The notes: a model not told the origin generated them from the sequence alone. A stretch of 64,000 bases of DNA from Filosporella fistucella (GCA_030077755.1 JAQJZZ010000020.1:1054001-1118000), one strand, 5' to 3'. Positions 47,701 to 60,600 are shown, counted from the stretch's first letter. A program made the numbers and translations.

Positions 47701-48390
47701 GAATACAGTCTCTGCTGAACCTCCTGCCTTTTCGTCCTTCAAAAGTTCTGCGTCTTCCTCGGCTTCAGTTCTTCTACCCCTGCCTTTGGCTGCACCTCCT
47801 TTTCTCTCGCTGGCTTTCTTGGCCTTCTCCGTTTCTTCATTTTGACGATCGATCTTTTCCATGATCTTCTGAATCTCTGGGTTTGGGTTCGTCTCAATGA
47901 AATGTCTGAAAAGGTCGGTTAAGCCAAGGAGGTACCGAAATCGTCGAATGGTATCATTTTCCTGTATTCAGCGCGTCAAAAATCCGAGCTTAAAAATATT
48001 CCCGTATTCACATACCTTGCTCTCGCCCAGGACATCGTGCTTTTTCCCAAATACACTGCGCCTAAGCTGAGTTGCCTCTGATCTTCGTTTTCTGCCATCA
48101 GCTGTTAGATGCTCGCCAGCGACACTGCTTGCGGTTGTGTTTGGATTTGTGTCTGAGTCTTCTGTATAGTCTGGCGTTTCATCAATCTCCTATAATCCGT
48201 CGTTAGTATGCTATAAGTCGCGGTGAAGTTGAACACCTGCATTGAAAAGGAAGGTTGATTGGATGGGTAGAATTGAAATACCACTACTCACCATTGGGTC
48301 AACGGGAAGCTGTCTGATGGGTTCTGAGGCGTCTGCCATCGACGTATCTGTATCGGCGCCACTGGTGCGCGAAGATCTTGTTGGAGCCAT
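44743..48390 (-). CDS. ISW2: ISWI chromatin-remodelling ATPase
   Basis: Five exons on the minus strand: 48292..48390, 48016..48189, 47278..47961, 44942..47227 and 44743..44892; 1130 aa. It is an SNF2 family ATPase that slides and spaces nucleosomes. The ATPase domain shows motif [12 protein letters not shown] (215-225), the Asp-Glu-Ala-His box (IIIDEAH, split by intron 3 after residue 319), the helicase C domain with [15 protein letters not shown] [11 protein letters not shown], and [11 protein letters not shown]. The C-terminal HAND-SANT-SLIDE module (about 860-1050) is present, with [14 protein letters not shown] (SANT) and [18 protein letters not shown] (SLIDE). A Lys-rich tail ([11 protein letters not shown]) ends the protein. 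ISW1 versus ISW2 cannot be settled by eye; filamentous ascomycetes often carry a single ISWI. It is head to head with the HAPSTR1-like gene. Confidence 0.95.
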
Positions 48391-48989
48391 GTTCAGATTG
48401 CCTGAAGGGCACGATCTGAGTTGGCCCTCCTTATGCGGGTTTGGGACCTTTGTAATGACTTCAAGAGGATTTTCGGACGCGTCCTTGATGAATGTTCGCA
48501 GCTGTATGAGTATTTGGACAGATGTTGGTCTGTTTGGAGGTATGCGCAATGGGTGATGAGATTTGAGAACGCGTTCAAGAGTGAGATGGCAATCGACGAT
48601 ACAGCCTCAAGAAATGTTGTTCGCTTAAGGGGCGGCGAAATTCAGTTCAACGCGCCGACAGGAAAGAACTCCACCCCGTGACCCCGAAGGGCTTCGATTT
48701 TTAATAGGAACCTGGAACCCCACATTCGATACCGACCATACCATTCACCACCACACATTCCGCAGAAAAACCTTGCCTCCTGACCACTTCACTCATTTGT
48801 CAGAGCTTGTAGAGGGGGTTTTCAAGTACGTATCGCTCCTTTGTGCCTCTTCAGCATCGATATACTCTCACCCACTTTGTTTACGACTCGCTGTGTCATC
48901 GTGACAGAGCCGATCTAGGATCTGCAGGTTTCCGAATAGCCTTGCAATTTACGCTCTCGTCTCGAGCACTACTCTTTGTTGACAACAAC
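48391..48989. promoter_or_regulatory. Divergent ISWI/HAPSTR1-like promoter
   Basis: About 600 bp between opposite start codons, carrying both promoters. No specific site was recognised. The plus-strand frame from 48843 runs in phase into the next gene but has no good upstream start. Confidence 0.5.
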
Positions 48990-49826
48990 ATGGACTCTAT
49001 GAGAAGCCTTAATACGTCTCTTCCAGGTGCTGCGTCTACGCCCTCGAAGCAGCAAGAACCGCCAGAGCAACTACTTACGGCCTTCAAAGCTGCTGCACTC
49101 TCTGTTACCAATCTCTACAAAAGTGCCGCCGCAGATCAAGGAAGAGCGCGATCGGAAGGCTATCAAGATGCCCTGGATGAATTGCTAGCTTTCTTGGATA
49201 AGGAAGATATTGGTTTGAGTGATGGAGAAGGTTGGAAGGTACGCAGATGGGCTACAGAGAGATTAGATGGGCGAGACTCCGTCTCGCAGAATATGGAGAG
49301 TGATGATGAGGCTTCGGAGAAGGACAGAGGGTCGTCACCAATTCTTCAACGATCTCAAAGTGCATCTCGGGCACCCCAAGTCTCCGTTCTTGGAACAAAT
49401 CCGTCTCCAGTCCGCACAGAATCAGCTCCTCCACCAAATGTCGTCACGCCAGTTGCCCCCGAACCTACTGCCACAATTATCCCTCCACAAGGAACCTTTA
49501 CCTTCCGGTCGTCCCACGCATATCCACAAGATGCAGATATAATCCTCTCGGATCTCGAGCTGTCGGACAATACACGAACACAAAGCCTGGATGGTTCGGT
49601 CTCATCACATGCTTCCAATGCCCTGGCCGCTAACCATACATCTCGTCCTCCACGGACACGTCACAATATACATCCAACGCGAATCACTACGAGACCGTCT
49701 ACCAACATCGGAAGAGGTGCTGGCCAGAAGAGAAAGATCAATTTTGGCGAATTTTTCGATATTGGAAATATAGGGCTTGGAAAGGATGGATCTGGTGGGG
49801 GTGGGAAACGGGGACGTTTTGCTTGA
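48990..49826 (+). CDS. C16orf72/HAPSTR1-like stress-response protein
   Basis: Intronless, 278 aa from the ATG at 48990 (MDSMRSLNTSLPG). The conserved part (about 25-100) reads LLTAFKAAALSVTNLYKSA, GYQDALDELLAFLDKEDIG and GWKVRRWATERLDG, which matches my memory of the C16orf72 (HAPSTR1/TAPR1) family, whose animal members work with the ubiquitin ligase HUWE1 in stress responses. The rest is low-complexity Ser/Pro/Thr-rich. The C-terminus has a basic nuclear-localisation-like string, GQKRKINFGEFFDIG, and a Gly-rich KRGRFA end. Family assignment is by resemblance, with moderate certainty. Confidence 0.75.
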   Translation: MDSMRSLNTSLPGAASTPSKQQEPPEQLLTAFKAAALSVTNLYKSAAADQGRARSEGYQDALDELLAFLDKEDIGLSDGEGWKVRRWATERLDGRDSVSQNMESDDEASEKDRGSSPILQRSQSASRAPQVSVLGTNPSPVRTESAPPPNVVTPVAPEPTATIIPPQGTFTFRSSHAYPQDADIILSDLELSDNTRTQSLDGSVSSHASNALAANHTSRPPRTRHNIHPTRITTRPSTNIGRGAGQKRKINFGEFFDIGNIGLGKDGSGGGGKRGRFA

Positions 49827-51507
49827 TTCTCAACAATATTATTTGCTTGACTGTTTTATACCCAGTCTTTTTCTATTCATTAGGGATTTGAGGTGTTGCA
49901 TTGCATGGGACATGGGAGAGGAGTATCGCATTTAGACTATGCTCTTCAAACAGCAACGATTCACGATTTGGGGATGGCAGCATTACACACTGGGAGCGGC
50001 ACTGCATGAAGCGGCGTTGAGTTATGAGGAATGAGGAATGGCACAGAGATTCTGCCTCCGTATTTTGGCACAATATCTTGATACTTCAATACCACCTGAG
50101 CCTTGTTGCTTAATCATTATCCACACATTTGTCTCCAACTTCCATTACAGTCCCCACGAGCAGATAGTATTCAAGTGAACGCCAAACGCTAAATGTGTCT
50201 ACTTACAGTGACTCTCATGCCAACGCTCTGTGGCCTAAGCACACCGTATTCATATTTGAGTCATGAAATACTTAATCGATACTAGGAGATATTGCTTCCC
50301 AATGTTTAATACATGATGCCCGCTACTCATAGTTGACGTAAATGTTCTTAGGGCGCATTTTTGGATATTTTAACCTCGACACCGTTCTCTTCTAGCTGCA
50401 ACATCCCTTCGCGCAGATTTTGATTCTGCTGAAGGATAATCCAATCCATCTAGTGCAGCTTATCGCTCGCTACGGCAACATGATCATGTGTTGGATATCT
50501 GCTCCCTGTGTGATCTTCGACGCCTAGATAATATTCTCACCATATCCAACGGTAGAGGCCATTGCACTGATGGTTTGTAAGTAGAATTTTTCTGAACCTG
50601 GTAAGACCAAGGTCGAGAGGTGCAGGTAAGTCATCTGCTAGTTACCCCTTTCAATAAGCGAGGAATGTTACCAGGATCTATTTTCACACATTCAAATCAC
50701 GGCTATTAGCAATGAACTGCCAAATATCGGCGCAGCTGCGAGGTATTGTAGTGAAATTTGTATTATAGCACTCATGCCACGGCAGAAACCGTAGCCTTAC
50801 CTGGGGTTCATATATCGACCCGAAGGTAGCGAAAGGACAACAGTGTGTACATATTCTCCCAAGTCTAACGAGCCCAACTTGCAGGAGCGCAAAATGTTCA
50901 GACTGGTTTTAGACCCTTACATTCCCAAATATTCTCGTTCACTCGAATACTGTCTAATGCTGACAAGCTCCAGAATCTTGAATGTTGGAATAAGAGGTTA
51001 TAGGAAGACAGCGCATATGTATCTGTACACTGATATAGTTCCAATTTCCAAAAGTACTTCAATACAGTGAGGGTGTGTCTTAGACCCGATACTACCAACC
51101 TAGGTAGCATTTGTGCTAGGAGCACACACTGCCTGTTAGCCACATGGCACATGCACAGCAAGAATGGCAGGGTTAAGACATGAAGAATGCATGGCATTCA
51201 CACAGCTTCACTTCCTTCTCCATGCATCGACACTGGTGGCTACTGATATTTTTGTGACATGGTAGAATACTCGACTGATTAAGTGACTGGCATCTCGTCA
51301 AGAGGAGGGAATGTTAGAGCTTGTCCAGAGCAGAGACAAACACACACCTCAATTTCTTCGAAAGAGTTCTCATCTAAGGAGCTTTAAAACTCAATCTCCA
51401 GCAGGTCGAAGCATGTGCGCTTGCTGTTACGACCATTCAGAAGCCATGTGCCATATTATTAATAGGCAGGGTGCTCCTGACAGTTTGGCAATGATCGAAC
51501 AGACTTG
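49827..51507. other. Intergenic, no gene seen
   Basis: About 1.7 kb between converging genes. All open frames are short and their predicted peptides lack family features. No tandem repeat or tRNA is seen. It may contain decayed sequence, but nothing can be named. Confidence 0.55.
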
Positions 51508-52937
51508 TCAATAGCCGCATCTCTTCCATTCTATACTCCATGTCGTTTGTCCTCGGCGGAACGGAACGACCTCGACACCTTCACCTATGAATGATTCCTG
51601 GATAACTTCAGAGCCTTTACGAAGGATGATCTTCTCGTTCGAGCTTTCGTATGTGCCGTAGAATGCCCTTCCATAACCACCAAGAAATCCCTTCAAGATA
51701 TCCTCTGTGACATCTTCCTCGGTGATGACGTTGCGATTTACCGCTTGCTCAAATGCTCCCATCACAAGTTGAGTGACACTAGATTGGCTAAATCAGCAGT
51801 GTTCTGTCACATCTTTTCGATGTTTCCCCGAAACAGTGATTTCAAGCTTACTATGGCTGTGTGAAGACTCCCGCAGCGGTCTTTCCTCTGCCACCCTTCT
51901 TAGCTCCGATATCGTGAGGAGCCGAGTCGCTTCCAAGGAAGAACTTCCCGGTCCCATCAATAGCTGCCTTGATCAATGCTTCTCTATCGCTTGGCCATTT
52001 GGCAACCGGTTTGCTGTGAGGAGGTGTAAGAATTCTAGTCTACAAATGGAAGTGAAGGAAGAAAGTGGTAACGTCGGGAGGTATGTAAGTGTCAAACTCT
52101 GAAAGCACGTACCAATAGCAAAATGGGTCATCAGCCCAGTCATCAACTACCAGATAAAGATGATGAGGAGTGATTGTCCCCACAACATTTGGACCACACT
52201 CTCTTACAGCTTCGATAGCATCCTTAGTCGTACAGTGTTCGAGAACGATTTTGAGCTGTTCAAATTCGAAAGATTAACGAAATCAGGACCGGGTGTGGGG
52301 GTTTATGGAATATGTACCTTTGGAAATTTTGCGTGCAAACTTTTTAGTGTAGGCAGGAAGCTGGATTCAGCGTTGAGAATTGTGATGTTTTTTCCATGCT
52401 CGGAAGGACACTCTCCATGCAGATTTAAAACCATTCCGCATTGCTCCATCTCTGCAAACACTGGATAAAATGGCTCATATGAGAGAACGCCAGACTTCGA
52501 GTTTGTAGTCACGCCGGCAGGGTATGACTTAATACCAACGATACCTTGTGCTTTGGCACCTTTTACGACTGCGGGCGTAATCTTCTCATGCAAATCTGGT
52601 ATTTGTCAGAATCAGTCTGGTTTTAGATGGACATCTTAAGGTGCCGCCGCGAAAAACATCACCTATACAGAACGAAGCAAGAAATGGAGGGGAAATTACA
52701 CATTGTCATCAGATAATTGATGCTCTGGTCCCGCTTTTGGAGGCGGTTTTTATATGCTATGGCATCGGAAGCTGAAGTGAGGGGAGGAACGAGGTTGGGC
52801 ATCACATAGACTGTTGATACACCTCCACGTCGAATGGTTGGCACAACAGCTTCCATCATGGCACCATCGCGAAGATGAACGTGAAAATCTGCTGAAGCTG
52901 GGAGTTCTAGCCCATCGAATTTGGAGAACAGCGCCAT
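51508..52937 (-). CDS. URA4: Dihydroorotase
   Basis: Five exons on the minus strand: 52700..52937, 52318..52595, 52113..52255, 51852..52013 and 51508..51778; 363 aa. It closes carbamoyl-aspartate to dihydroorotate, the third step of pyrimidine synthesis, in the cytosol. The metal site His-x-His is at 19-21 (DFHVHLRDG). The GIKSYPAG lysine is the expected carboxylated bridging residue. Later metal ligands lie in LNLHGECP and LEHCTTKDA, and DSAPHD supplies the catalytic aspartate. It is the bacterial PyrC-like monofunctional type, as in yeast Ura4. The first intron donor is GTAATT after ATG ACA ATG T, the join that gives NYLMTMYLHEK. The start MALFSKFDGL fits the family. Confidence 0.95.
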
Positions 52938-54096
52938 AGTGATTTCACGGCTTGGCACTGAATTCAAGCAGCGTGTTGACTTGGATCTATATCTCGTGTC
53001 AATAATTTCAGAACACAAAATTGTGCACTAATCTACAATGCTGATTCTCGTACCTGCTACACCCAGTTCCTGCTCTATAAGTCCACGAGTTTAGCAGGGC
53101 TCCACGAATCAGATTCAAATTGAAGATGGGGGAAAACCACCTCTGCACGTTTCCAATTGTGTGAAGTTAGTGCTATTAGTCAGCGGTTCGGTTGCAAGCT
53201 GTTGCGAGTCAGCTGACGAGAGCTGGGAAATGGAACCTGGGGGTAGCGAGACGAGGTACCCTGAGGTAGGCTTGGGCGGTACGGCGAGTGATCAGTTGAC
53301 CCATTCAATTCTACCTATACCTTAGTCATTAGTGGTACCAAAAACAAGCCAGACTGTCGAAGATTAAACTTATTCGTTCTCGGTACTTCGCGATGAGCGT
53401 ATCAGATATCATATCACGAAGATGCGGCTGATGTCTGTGATGATTTATTGGCTCCAATCTGGTCTAGTCTAGCTGTTGTGATACAACTTTGCTCTACCTA
53501 ATATCGAAGACCAATACCATGATCCAGAAAGAGCTATGAGGGCCAACTCCATGCAATGCAATGATGTCCATGATAGGGGAAAAGGGGCAAAGGGTAGGGG
53601 AAACCAGAAGCAAATCTGTCTGCGCAATGCACCACCGTGTAGAAAAGAACTTGAATGTCAGGAATGGAGCAAGCAAAGCAAACAAATGCAAAGCGTAAGT
53701 CCATCTCAAAGCATCCAATTGTCGTTTTACCGTCCAACTCCACTTTGCAATGCGAACCCAACCAAGATTTTTCAGCTTCTGTATGTGCGCCGATGAAAAC
53801 GCAGAAAACAACACCATTTTGGTGACCGCCGATAATGCAGCAAGATGAATCCAAGAGACATCCGCAAGAGAAAAGGGGAAAGCGGATGTGGGGAATTGGC
53901 CATATCTGTGAGGAAAAGAAAGGAAATCGACGACCATCATATCCAGCAGAGCGGGTAACCTTCTGCAGAGAAAAGACAGAATGAATCCACCGAATGGCAT
54001 GTCGAGAGAACTGATATCAAGATACACCAAAAATCAAAAACCAGGTAAGATCTTTGACGAGCTCATGACCAGAGTTCAAAAGATGAACGATGCCAC
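52938..54096. other. Intergenic, no gene seen
   Basis: About 1.16 kb between the dihydroorotase and zinc-finger genes on the same strand. The 178-codon minus-strand frame (53494-54030) has unusual composition and no homologous look; I do not call it. It holds the dihydroorotase promoter and the 3' UTR of the zinc-finger gene. Confidence 0.55.
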
Positions 54097-55569
54097 CTAG
54101 TTGTTTCGGCCGCGCCAAGTAATCTCGTCCTCCTCCTCGTCGTCGTCATCATGATGCTCCGCCTTGAGGGAAGAGTACCGATTTGCAGTCGCCGATTGAC
54201 TTTGAGGGGGACCAATTGGGCCGAACGAACCTGCTGGCAAGGTACGTTAGCAAGATGAGGGTAACTAAGATTTGGAGGACCCACCAGCAGAAGCTGGGGA
54301 TGCAACTGCACCAGTTGTCGCAGAATCACCTCCAGAAGAAGCGTTCGCGATTTCCATCCGACGCCAATTTCCCTCAAGGCGAGCTGGGTTGTGATGAGGA
54401 GCGTGCAATTGGGCGGGGGCAGGGGCCGGTGGAGATGATGAGCTCAAATTGACACCATAGGCACGTCGGTACCAGTTGGGAACTCCGTGGTTGAGACCAA
54501 GAGAGATTTGGGTGGCCTTGTCCATTGGCATCTCATGCTTGTACTTGCAGCCCATTTGAGTAAAGGCACAAACACCCTCATGAATCCACTTGTCGCAGTA
54601 AATCTTCTCACGTCTGCGTTGAGGTGGTGGGGAAACTGACGCACTACTCGCAGAGGCAACGATTGAGTCAATCATACCCTACGATATTAGCATGAATCCA
54701 CATACATCAAGAGCAACCAAGCCGGAAATAAAATAAATTTCCTGAAAAAGCTTACCTGAGTGTCGCCAAATCGACCTGGACCAGATTGGTAGTAGTTTCC
54801 TTGCAATTGCTCGTAGACCTATCACGGATTAGATTGATTACATAGGGAACTGGAGCTCAAATACCTCTCTGGGGATCATCACTTCGGTGTGGTTTCGACG
54901 ACCAGGGGAAAGTTGTCGAGGTGCTGGCAAAATGATGAGATTTTCAGGTCCCTGGTGCTGTGGGATTCCCTCCAAGTTGCCTAGCTCATCTGCTGGAACG
55001 AGCCGGGTGATTTTACCATCATCACGACGGATACCATACGCATAAGCAGTACTGAGCTGCGCATCGGTGGGCCAAAGATTACCAGGTTGGATTGTACTCA
55101 AAGGAACATTTTGCTCGCCAATCGTAAGAGAATGGCCACGTGGACGACCATGTCCGTAACCACCGGGACCTGGATATACTGAGCCGTAAGGGGGGGCGTA
55201 GTGAGATTGAGCCATCATTGGGGCATTGGGATCATATTGTTGAGCTGTACCCGGGGCACCATAATAACCACCTCCATATTGAGGAGCGCCAATGCCAACT
55301 TCATCATTTCTCCAGATAGGTTGTCCGGCTGGGGCTGGTGGCCGATTGGGGAGTCGACCACGACCAGGAGGGCCACCATTGTTTGGGTTGTACGAAGACA
55401 TCTCCTTTATCTCTCCTTCAGAAGTATCCGAAGAGGATCTGTTGTGTTCTTCAACGGATGTTAGTGGAAATGTCATCTCGGTATCTAGAGCGACACTGGA
55501 ATTTGGAAGGGGTAGACAACTCTCAGGGGGGACTGAAGCCGAAGCGAGAGTATCTTCTTTGGCTGGCAT
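54097..55569 (-). CDS. CCCH zinc-finger protein
   Basis: Four exons on the minus strand: 54865..55569, 54756..54818, 54285..54678 and 54097..54230; 431 aa. One CCCH finger, Cys284-x8-Cys293-x6-Cys300-x3-His304 (CDKWIHEGVC ... CKYKH), preceded by basic RRREKI and followed by MPMDKATQISLGLNHG. Such fingers bind RNA, so a role in mRNA handling is inferred. The N-terminal half is disordered: an acidic/Ser part, then Gly/Pro/Tyr-rich low complexity (about 65-160). The end is acidic (EHHDDDDEEEDEITW). The spacing is close to the C-x8-C-x5-C-x3-H norm but with 6 in the middle. A nearer splice choice at exon 1 (past residue 235) would leave only 23 bp of intron, so the GTATTT donor at 54864 was used. 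Confidence 0.88.
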
Positions 55570-56069
55570 TTTGAATGGCAGAGTTTTGTGCTTGTGGTAG
55601 GCAAGGGAAAATGGCTGAAAAAAAGGAAATGAAGCCGGATACGAACAGAGTATCTATACAGCCTATAAAAGACTGTAGAGGGAGACACTGTTTGTAACAA
55701 ATCCAGGTCAGCCAAGCCTGATGTCAAGATATGAGAGAAACAGGAAAACCTACATTATTAAGGCTCGATTTTTGAAGAATTTCAGCTTAAGTACGTGCTT
55801 CTGCCTGATGTTAGCCGTTTGTTCGTAGCAAATAAGGTTGTATGGGTATCGGGTTACTGCAGCGTTTGATTCGGCTCTTTACACGTGACCATATCAACAT
55901 GGAGAACGCACAAAGCAAGCACAAGTACAAACGGCAGAGTGGATGCTTACACAAAAGCAGTGGCGGTGTGAGTTAGCTACGAGTTCTAGAAGGATGTCAG
56001 TCAGTGAGCCAAGCCAAGCTGTTTGAACAACATAGATAGATGACACAAGCCATCCAATCTAGAAAAAAG

Positions 56070-56880
56070 TTGAACGACCGAGGCACCCTTGAATATACGA
56101 TGTGCTTGTCGCCGAATACCGGAAACCGACCCGCTGTGTGGTTGAGAACGACTGATGTATTCTTGAATATACGACGTGATATTCGCCGAATATTGGAAAT
56201 TTAACCGCTATATAATGGAGAACGACTGATATATCCTTGAATACACAATAAGTTTACTGTCGAATATAAGAGAACTTGATCGCTATGAGAACGAAAACGA
56301 GGGAAGCTTCACTGCATATCCAATGTACTTCTCAACGATGAGCAGGGAACATAGCCGCTATGTTATTGCCAGCGAATAAGGCATCCCCAAATATGCGATG
56401 TCCTTCCTGCTGATTATGAAAGAAAACATATTCGCTGCATGAACGAGAACTGTTCAGGCATTCCCAAATGTTTGGTGTGCTCGCCACCGAATGTCAAAGC
56501 AATGAATCGCAATGCAATCAATGCCGATTGAGCCACTCTCGAATGTGCAACTCGCCCGTCACCGATTGAAACATATAATCAAAAGTCTTGAGGACTTCTA
56601 CCGACAAAGACGCTGTCAATCTCCAGCATACTAGCCGCCGAATTTCGAAGTTTCGAATCGCCGAAATTTTGATATAGGCCAAGACAGCCTCGAAAATATG
56701 ATGTGCTTGCCACCGAATAAAGTACCTGATCCAAAAACTTATGCATCTTCTGCCAACATAAACATTGTGAATGTGCAAGGCACTTGCCACAGAATATGAT
56801 AATTCATAACAGCAATTATAACCCTTTCAAGATCATGTGATGTGCTCGACACCTGATGAAGCAGACATGACATATTTTTC
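56070..56880. repeat. Degenerate tandem array, about 74-77 bp period
   Basis: A recurring core, CTTGAATATACGATGTGCTT followed by GTCGCCGAAT and then a CCGCTAT-like element, appears at about 56088, 56162, 56236, 56310, 56387, 56464 and 56538, spaced 74-77 bp. More diverged or truncated copies follow (for example near 56690 and 56832). Copies differ at many positions, so the array is old. Confidence 0.8.
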
Positions 56881-57220
56881 ACAAAATCGACGATTTGATG
56901 ATGTGCCGTGCGTTGTGCTATGACTTCACAATCTCAAAGATTATGATGATATAGCAATGTAATCACCATCAATGTCACAACCATGTTTGAACAAAAAAAT
57001 TTGCATGTGCCGATTGTTAGCATCTGTCTTGGTGATGACCACTCGTCACCACACCTTTGACGATGAACACCAAAACACATCTCAATTCAAGTTCACCACA
57101 GCTGCGAAGCAGCCATATCGGTGGTATGACGCATAAAGGAAATCTTTCCACCAATTTCAACCCTCTCACAAGTGAAATAATAACTCGGCAGAGGATACCA
57201 TGTCAGTAGGTACCGCCACC

Positions 57221-57615
57221 GATGATCAATTGAGTATTGGTACTCCAAATATGTCCCAAGGGAAAACATATAACCAGGTCAGACCTTTGTCACTCTCAAT
57301 GACGATGAAGTTGAGATCAATATTCTAAATATCAATCGAGGAAATCACGTCTCGAGCTCAGAGCCTCAGAAACTGTGATGACGACGAAGTCGAGACCAAT
57401 ATTATAGATATCAACCAAGGAACTCACGCCCCGAATTCAGAGTGTCAGAAGTCATGATGACGACGAACTCGAGATCGATATTCAGATACCATACAAATAA
57501 ACCACGCCAACAGCTCCAAATTCCAACGACTGCGATGACGACGAACTCGAAACCGTTACCTGCATCCCAACCACTTTGTTGGATTATGTAGCTACTTCTA
57601 CATATAATGCGGACG
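57221..57615. repeat. Degenerate tandem array, about 78-80 bp period
   Basis: Units starting near 57221, 57301, 57380, 57459 and 57537 share GATGACGACGAACTCGAGA and then ATCAATATT and AACTCACGCC elements. Spacing is 80, 79, 79 and 78 bp. In one frame each unit reads as an acidic D-D-E-x-E peptide, but the length is not a multiple of three and stops occur, so no intact protein is encoded. Confidence 0.75.
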
Positions 57616-60600
57616 AGTGTGAAACGAAGATATATAAATATGCGTATGGAAGTATAGCGGAAATTGTCCTTGGGTTATATGAGAGGCGGAATGACTTACA
57701 CCTGACTGCGGTATGTTGTCGTGCACGTGAACGTGTCAGATCTACTAGAGGAGAGTATACGTCAGCACAGACCATCGAAGGGTGAAGGAGGTTTTAAGAG
57801 GAAACAGATCAGGGAGCCTAGATCTGCGCAAGCATATTGGACGGAGAGAGGGGGAGAGATGCTCTGTGATATTCTCTTACTTGACGTAAAGCTCTCTATA
57901 AGAGGGCTCGATTATCTGTAGATAAAAGAAGTGTGTTGGGTGATGTGTCGAAGAAGTGTGTTGACAAGTTGAAGGAGTGTGTTGATATGTCGTGGTGCGA
58001 TCTAGGTCTAGTATTTGTCAGTGATTGTAAACGCGAACTGAACAGAGCATGTCAGTGTTTGTAAGAGTAAACACGAATTAGACAGAGACAACCTGATAGA
58101 CCGAGATATAGCCACAAAGGCTTAAATGATGAAGGAGAATGTGTTGTGTGATGGGCACGTGGGGCTGGTGGTTGAGCCTTCAGAATGCCGACATCCGTAA
58201 ACACGAATTGCACAAAGCCAGCTTGGAAGAGGAGATGAACAACCAAGCTCAGTTTGTGTTGGGGAGGTGGTGTTCTGCTGTGCGCATGTGGAAAGGAATG
58301 TTGAATCTCGAGACCAGCAAGCAGCAATTGCAATAGTAGAGTAGACAGAACCAGACGCAGAGACCATTGACTTATCAAATCAGCTTGTCATGGGCGTAGG
58401 GTTTGTCGATTTGCTGTGTGCATGCTTCTGGAAACAAGACTCAAGACCAGAAATGTGTGTATTTTGGGCGAGTTCGTGGAAACGCTAACCTTTTTTAGAG
58501 TTTGGGGGCTTGTACTTTCCAAGAGTCCTATCGAAGACTCAAGGAAGTAGTTCGAATAGACTTGTAGGATGCGCAGGTGTTTTGATTTTGGTGTAGGGAA
58601 AGTATTGTTGAAGTTGTTGGTGGAGAAAGAAAGATTTGGGGAGCCGCATGGAGGGGAATATTTTTATAGAACCCCTCCAAACAGTACACAATGCGAAAAG
58701 TGGGTCGATGCGGATTCTGCAATCAACATCGTACAATTTTTATGCGGCGCAAATCATTCACTTCGTTGAAGTGTTCGATGGCTGCGGTGTATGACTTAGA
58801 GAGGCTGAAGATTATACCGAAATCGAACGGCAGGGACCACATAAGGAGTCAAAAGCGACCGTGGGTGGTAACGCCATGACGCATACGCCTTATTGACTTC
58901 TTTATATCATGTGGTGAGAGAATCTCGATTTAGTTATTCACAGACGTGATGATCTCCTTACCAATGCCTACCATAGGAGACATAACTTCGCTTCCCATCC
59001 CCATGGAGGTGCAGTTCGAGCTGATTTAAAATACCAACACCGAAAAGCAATGATCAGAGAGATGGATGCAAGCTTAGGTGCAAAAACCAGTCTTTGATGA
59101 ACTCGGTCCACAATTTGATAGCTCCATATATAAATTTTGACTCTGCTCGAGTAGCTATACCTCTTTGATGCCTCTCCTTCAGCAACTCGCGAAATTACAC
59201 CTATCTCGCAACGCCGCTGCCTCGAAAAACACAACAATAAAGACAGCAACAAAATCAAAACAGCCTACAGACACAGGAAAGAAGGTACTTTACTTCGACT
59301 ATTATCCAGAAGGGAACAATCATATGCTACGGACCAAGCAAATTGCACTTCGTCAATCATACGTAGCAATATTGCAGCTGACGGAAAAGTACAGAGGCGG
59401 GAAAGTTTCCACATTCTCAGCCCTGGCCTCGGAGGTCGACATTACACATTTGCACCGGCATTCATTGAATGTGGGGATGCGTTGACTTGCCTTCTACGAT
59501 ACGCGGGAGGTCCTTGTACACACGCATCAGTAGCATACCAGAGCCCTTTCGGCCTGAATATCTGAGATCTTGCCTGGATTCCCTGTAGAAAGTAAGACAG
59601 ATGGGAGAGAGAATGATATTTGGGAAGAATATTGGATCTGGCGGGAAGTTTTGGCCAAGCCCTTTTCTCAAATTTAGACCCTCCCACCAGCACAGCGAAG
59701 ATGATAAGCACTAGCTCTCAACAGGATTGGAACAAATCAAAGAAACTTCTGGTGGAGCACCAAGAGCCACAAGGGACTGTGTGCCTTTGATATCTCAACT
59801 GCGAGATTCTACTCATCAATTTTGCCTGACTCCCTTAGCAAAGGTGCTTGCATCAGGAAACTGAACGATACGTTTCATTGAAGGCGAACCCTGCTAACTC
59901 ATGCCTCAAGAATTATCCTGGTCTACCAGTATTTGTGGGAGCAGGAAACACACTGCATCACACCGCATTACAAGAACTGGAATCATTCCAAACGCCAAGA
60001 CATCCTTTGGTAGCAATGTAGAATGAATAAGGTAAAAATCGGAATTCTAAGCAAGAAGTATGACGAAGAAGACCGCCAAGGAGAAGGCCAGCAAAAGTTT
60101 TGATTAATAATACTCATGTTGCAAGCATGCCTTTTGAGCGGAACAGTCTCGCACAATCTTCGTATGAGCACTTCATAAATTACGGATGGAAGTGTTCTCC
60201 GGAGCCCTTTTTGATTTCAGGTTCAAGTATTTGCTGACGAGAGTGGTCTATTTAGTGCTAAAGTCCCTTGAGAAGAAGTTAACGAGGGTGTGCGAAACAA
60301 AAGCCCAAACTGGAGATAGTAGCGGAACAGGAACACGACAGGATCGGAGATGCCAAACAGACACTTATCTGAAGGAGGTAGTGAGGGGCAACTTAACACA
60401 CTCGAAATTTACATATAAAAGAACCATCACCTTTACCAAAGGAACCACTGGTATCAACCACAAGCTTTATCTTACTATACTCGAAGAATGGCGGAGGTAG
60501 GTTATAGGCAGGGAGACTAGCCTTGACTTTGGCTACGAGCTCTATACTCAAAGCACACTGATCAGCTGCAGGAATCGCAGTGATGTAAATCCCCAGGATT

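Noticed and set aside
53494..54030. 178-codon minus-strand frame
   Set aside because: No acceptable ATG start supported by homology, odd composition and overlapping frames equally open.
59168..59485. 105-codon plus-strand frame in the gene-poor region
   Set aside because: Low-complexity Lys/Thr content, no recognised domain, no splice or neighbour support.
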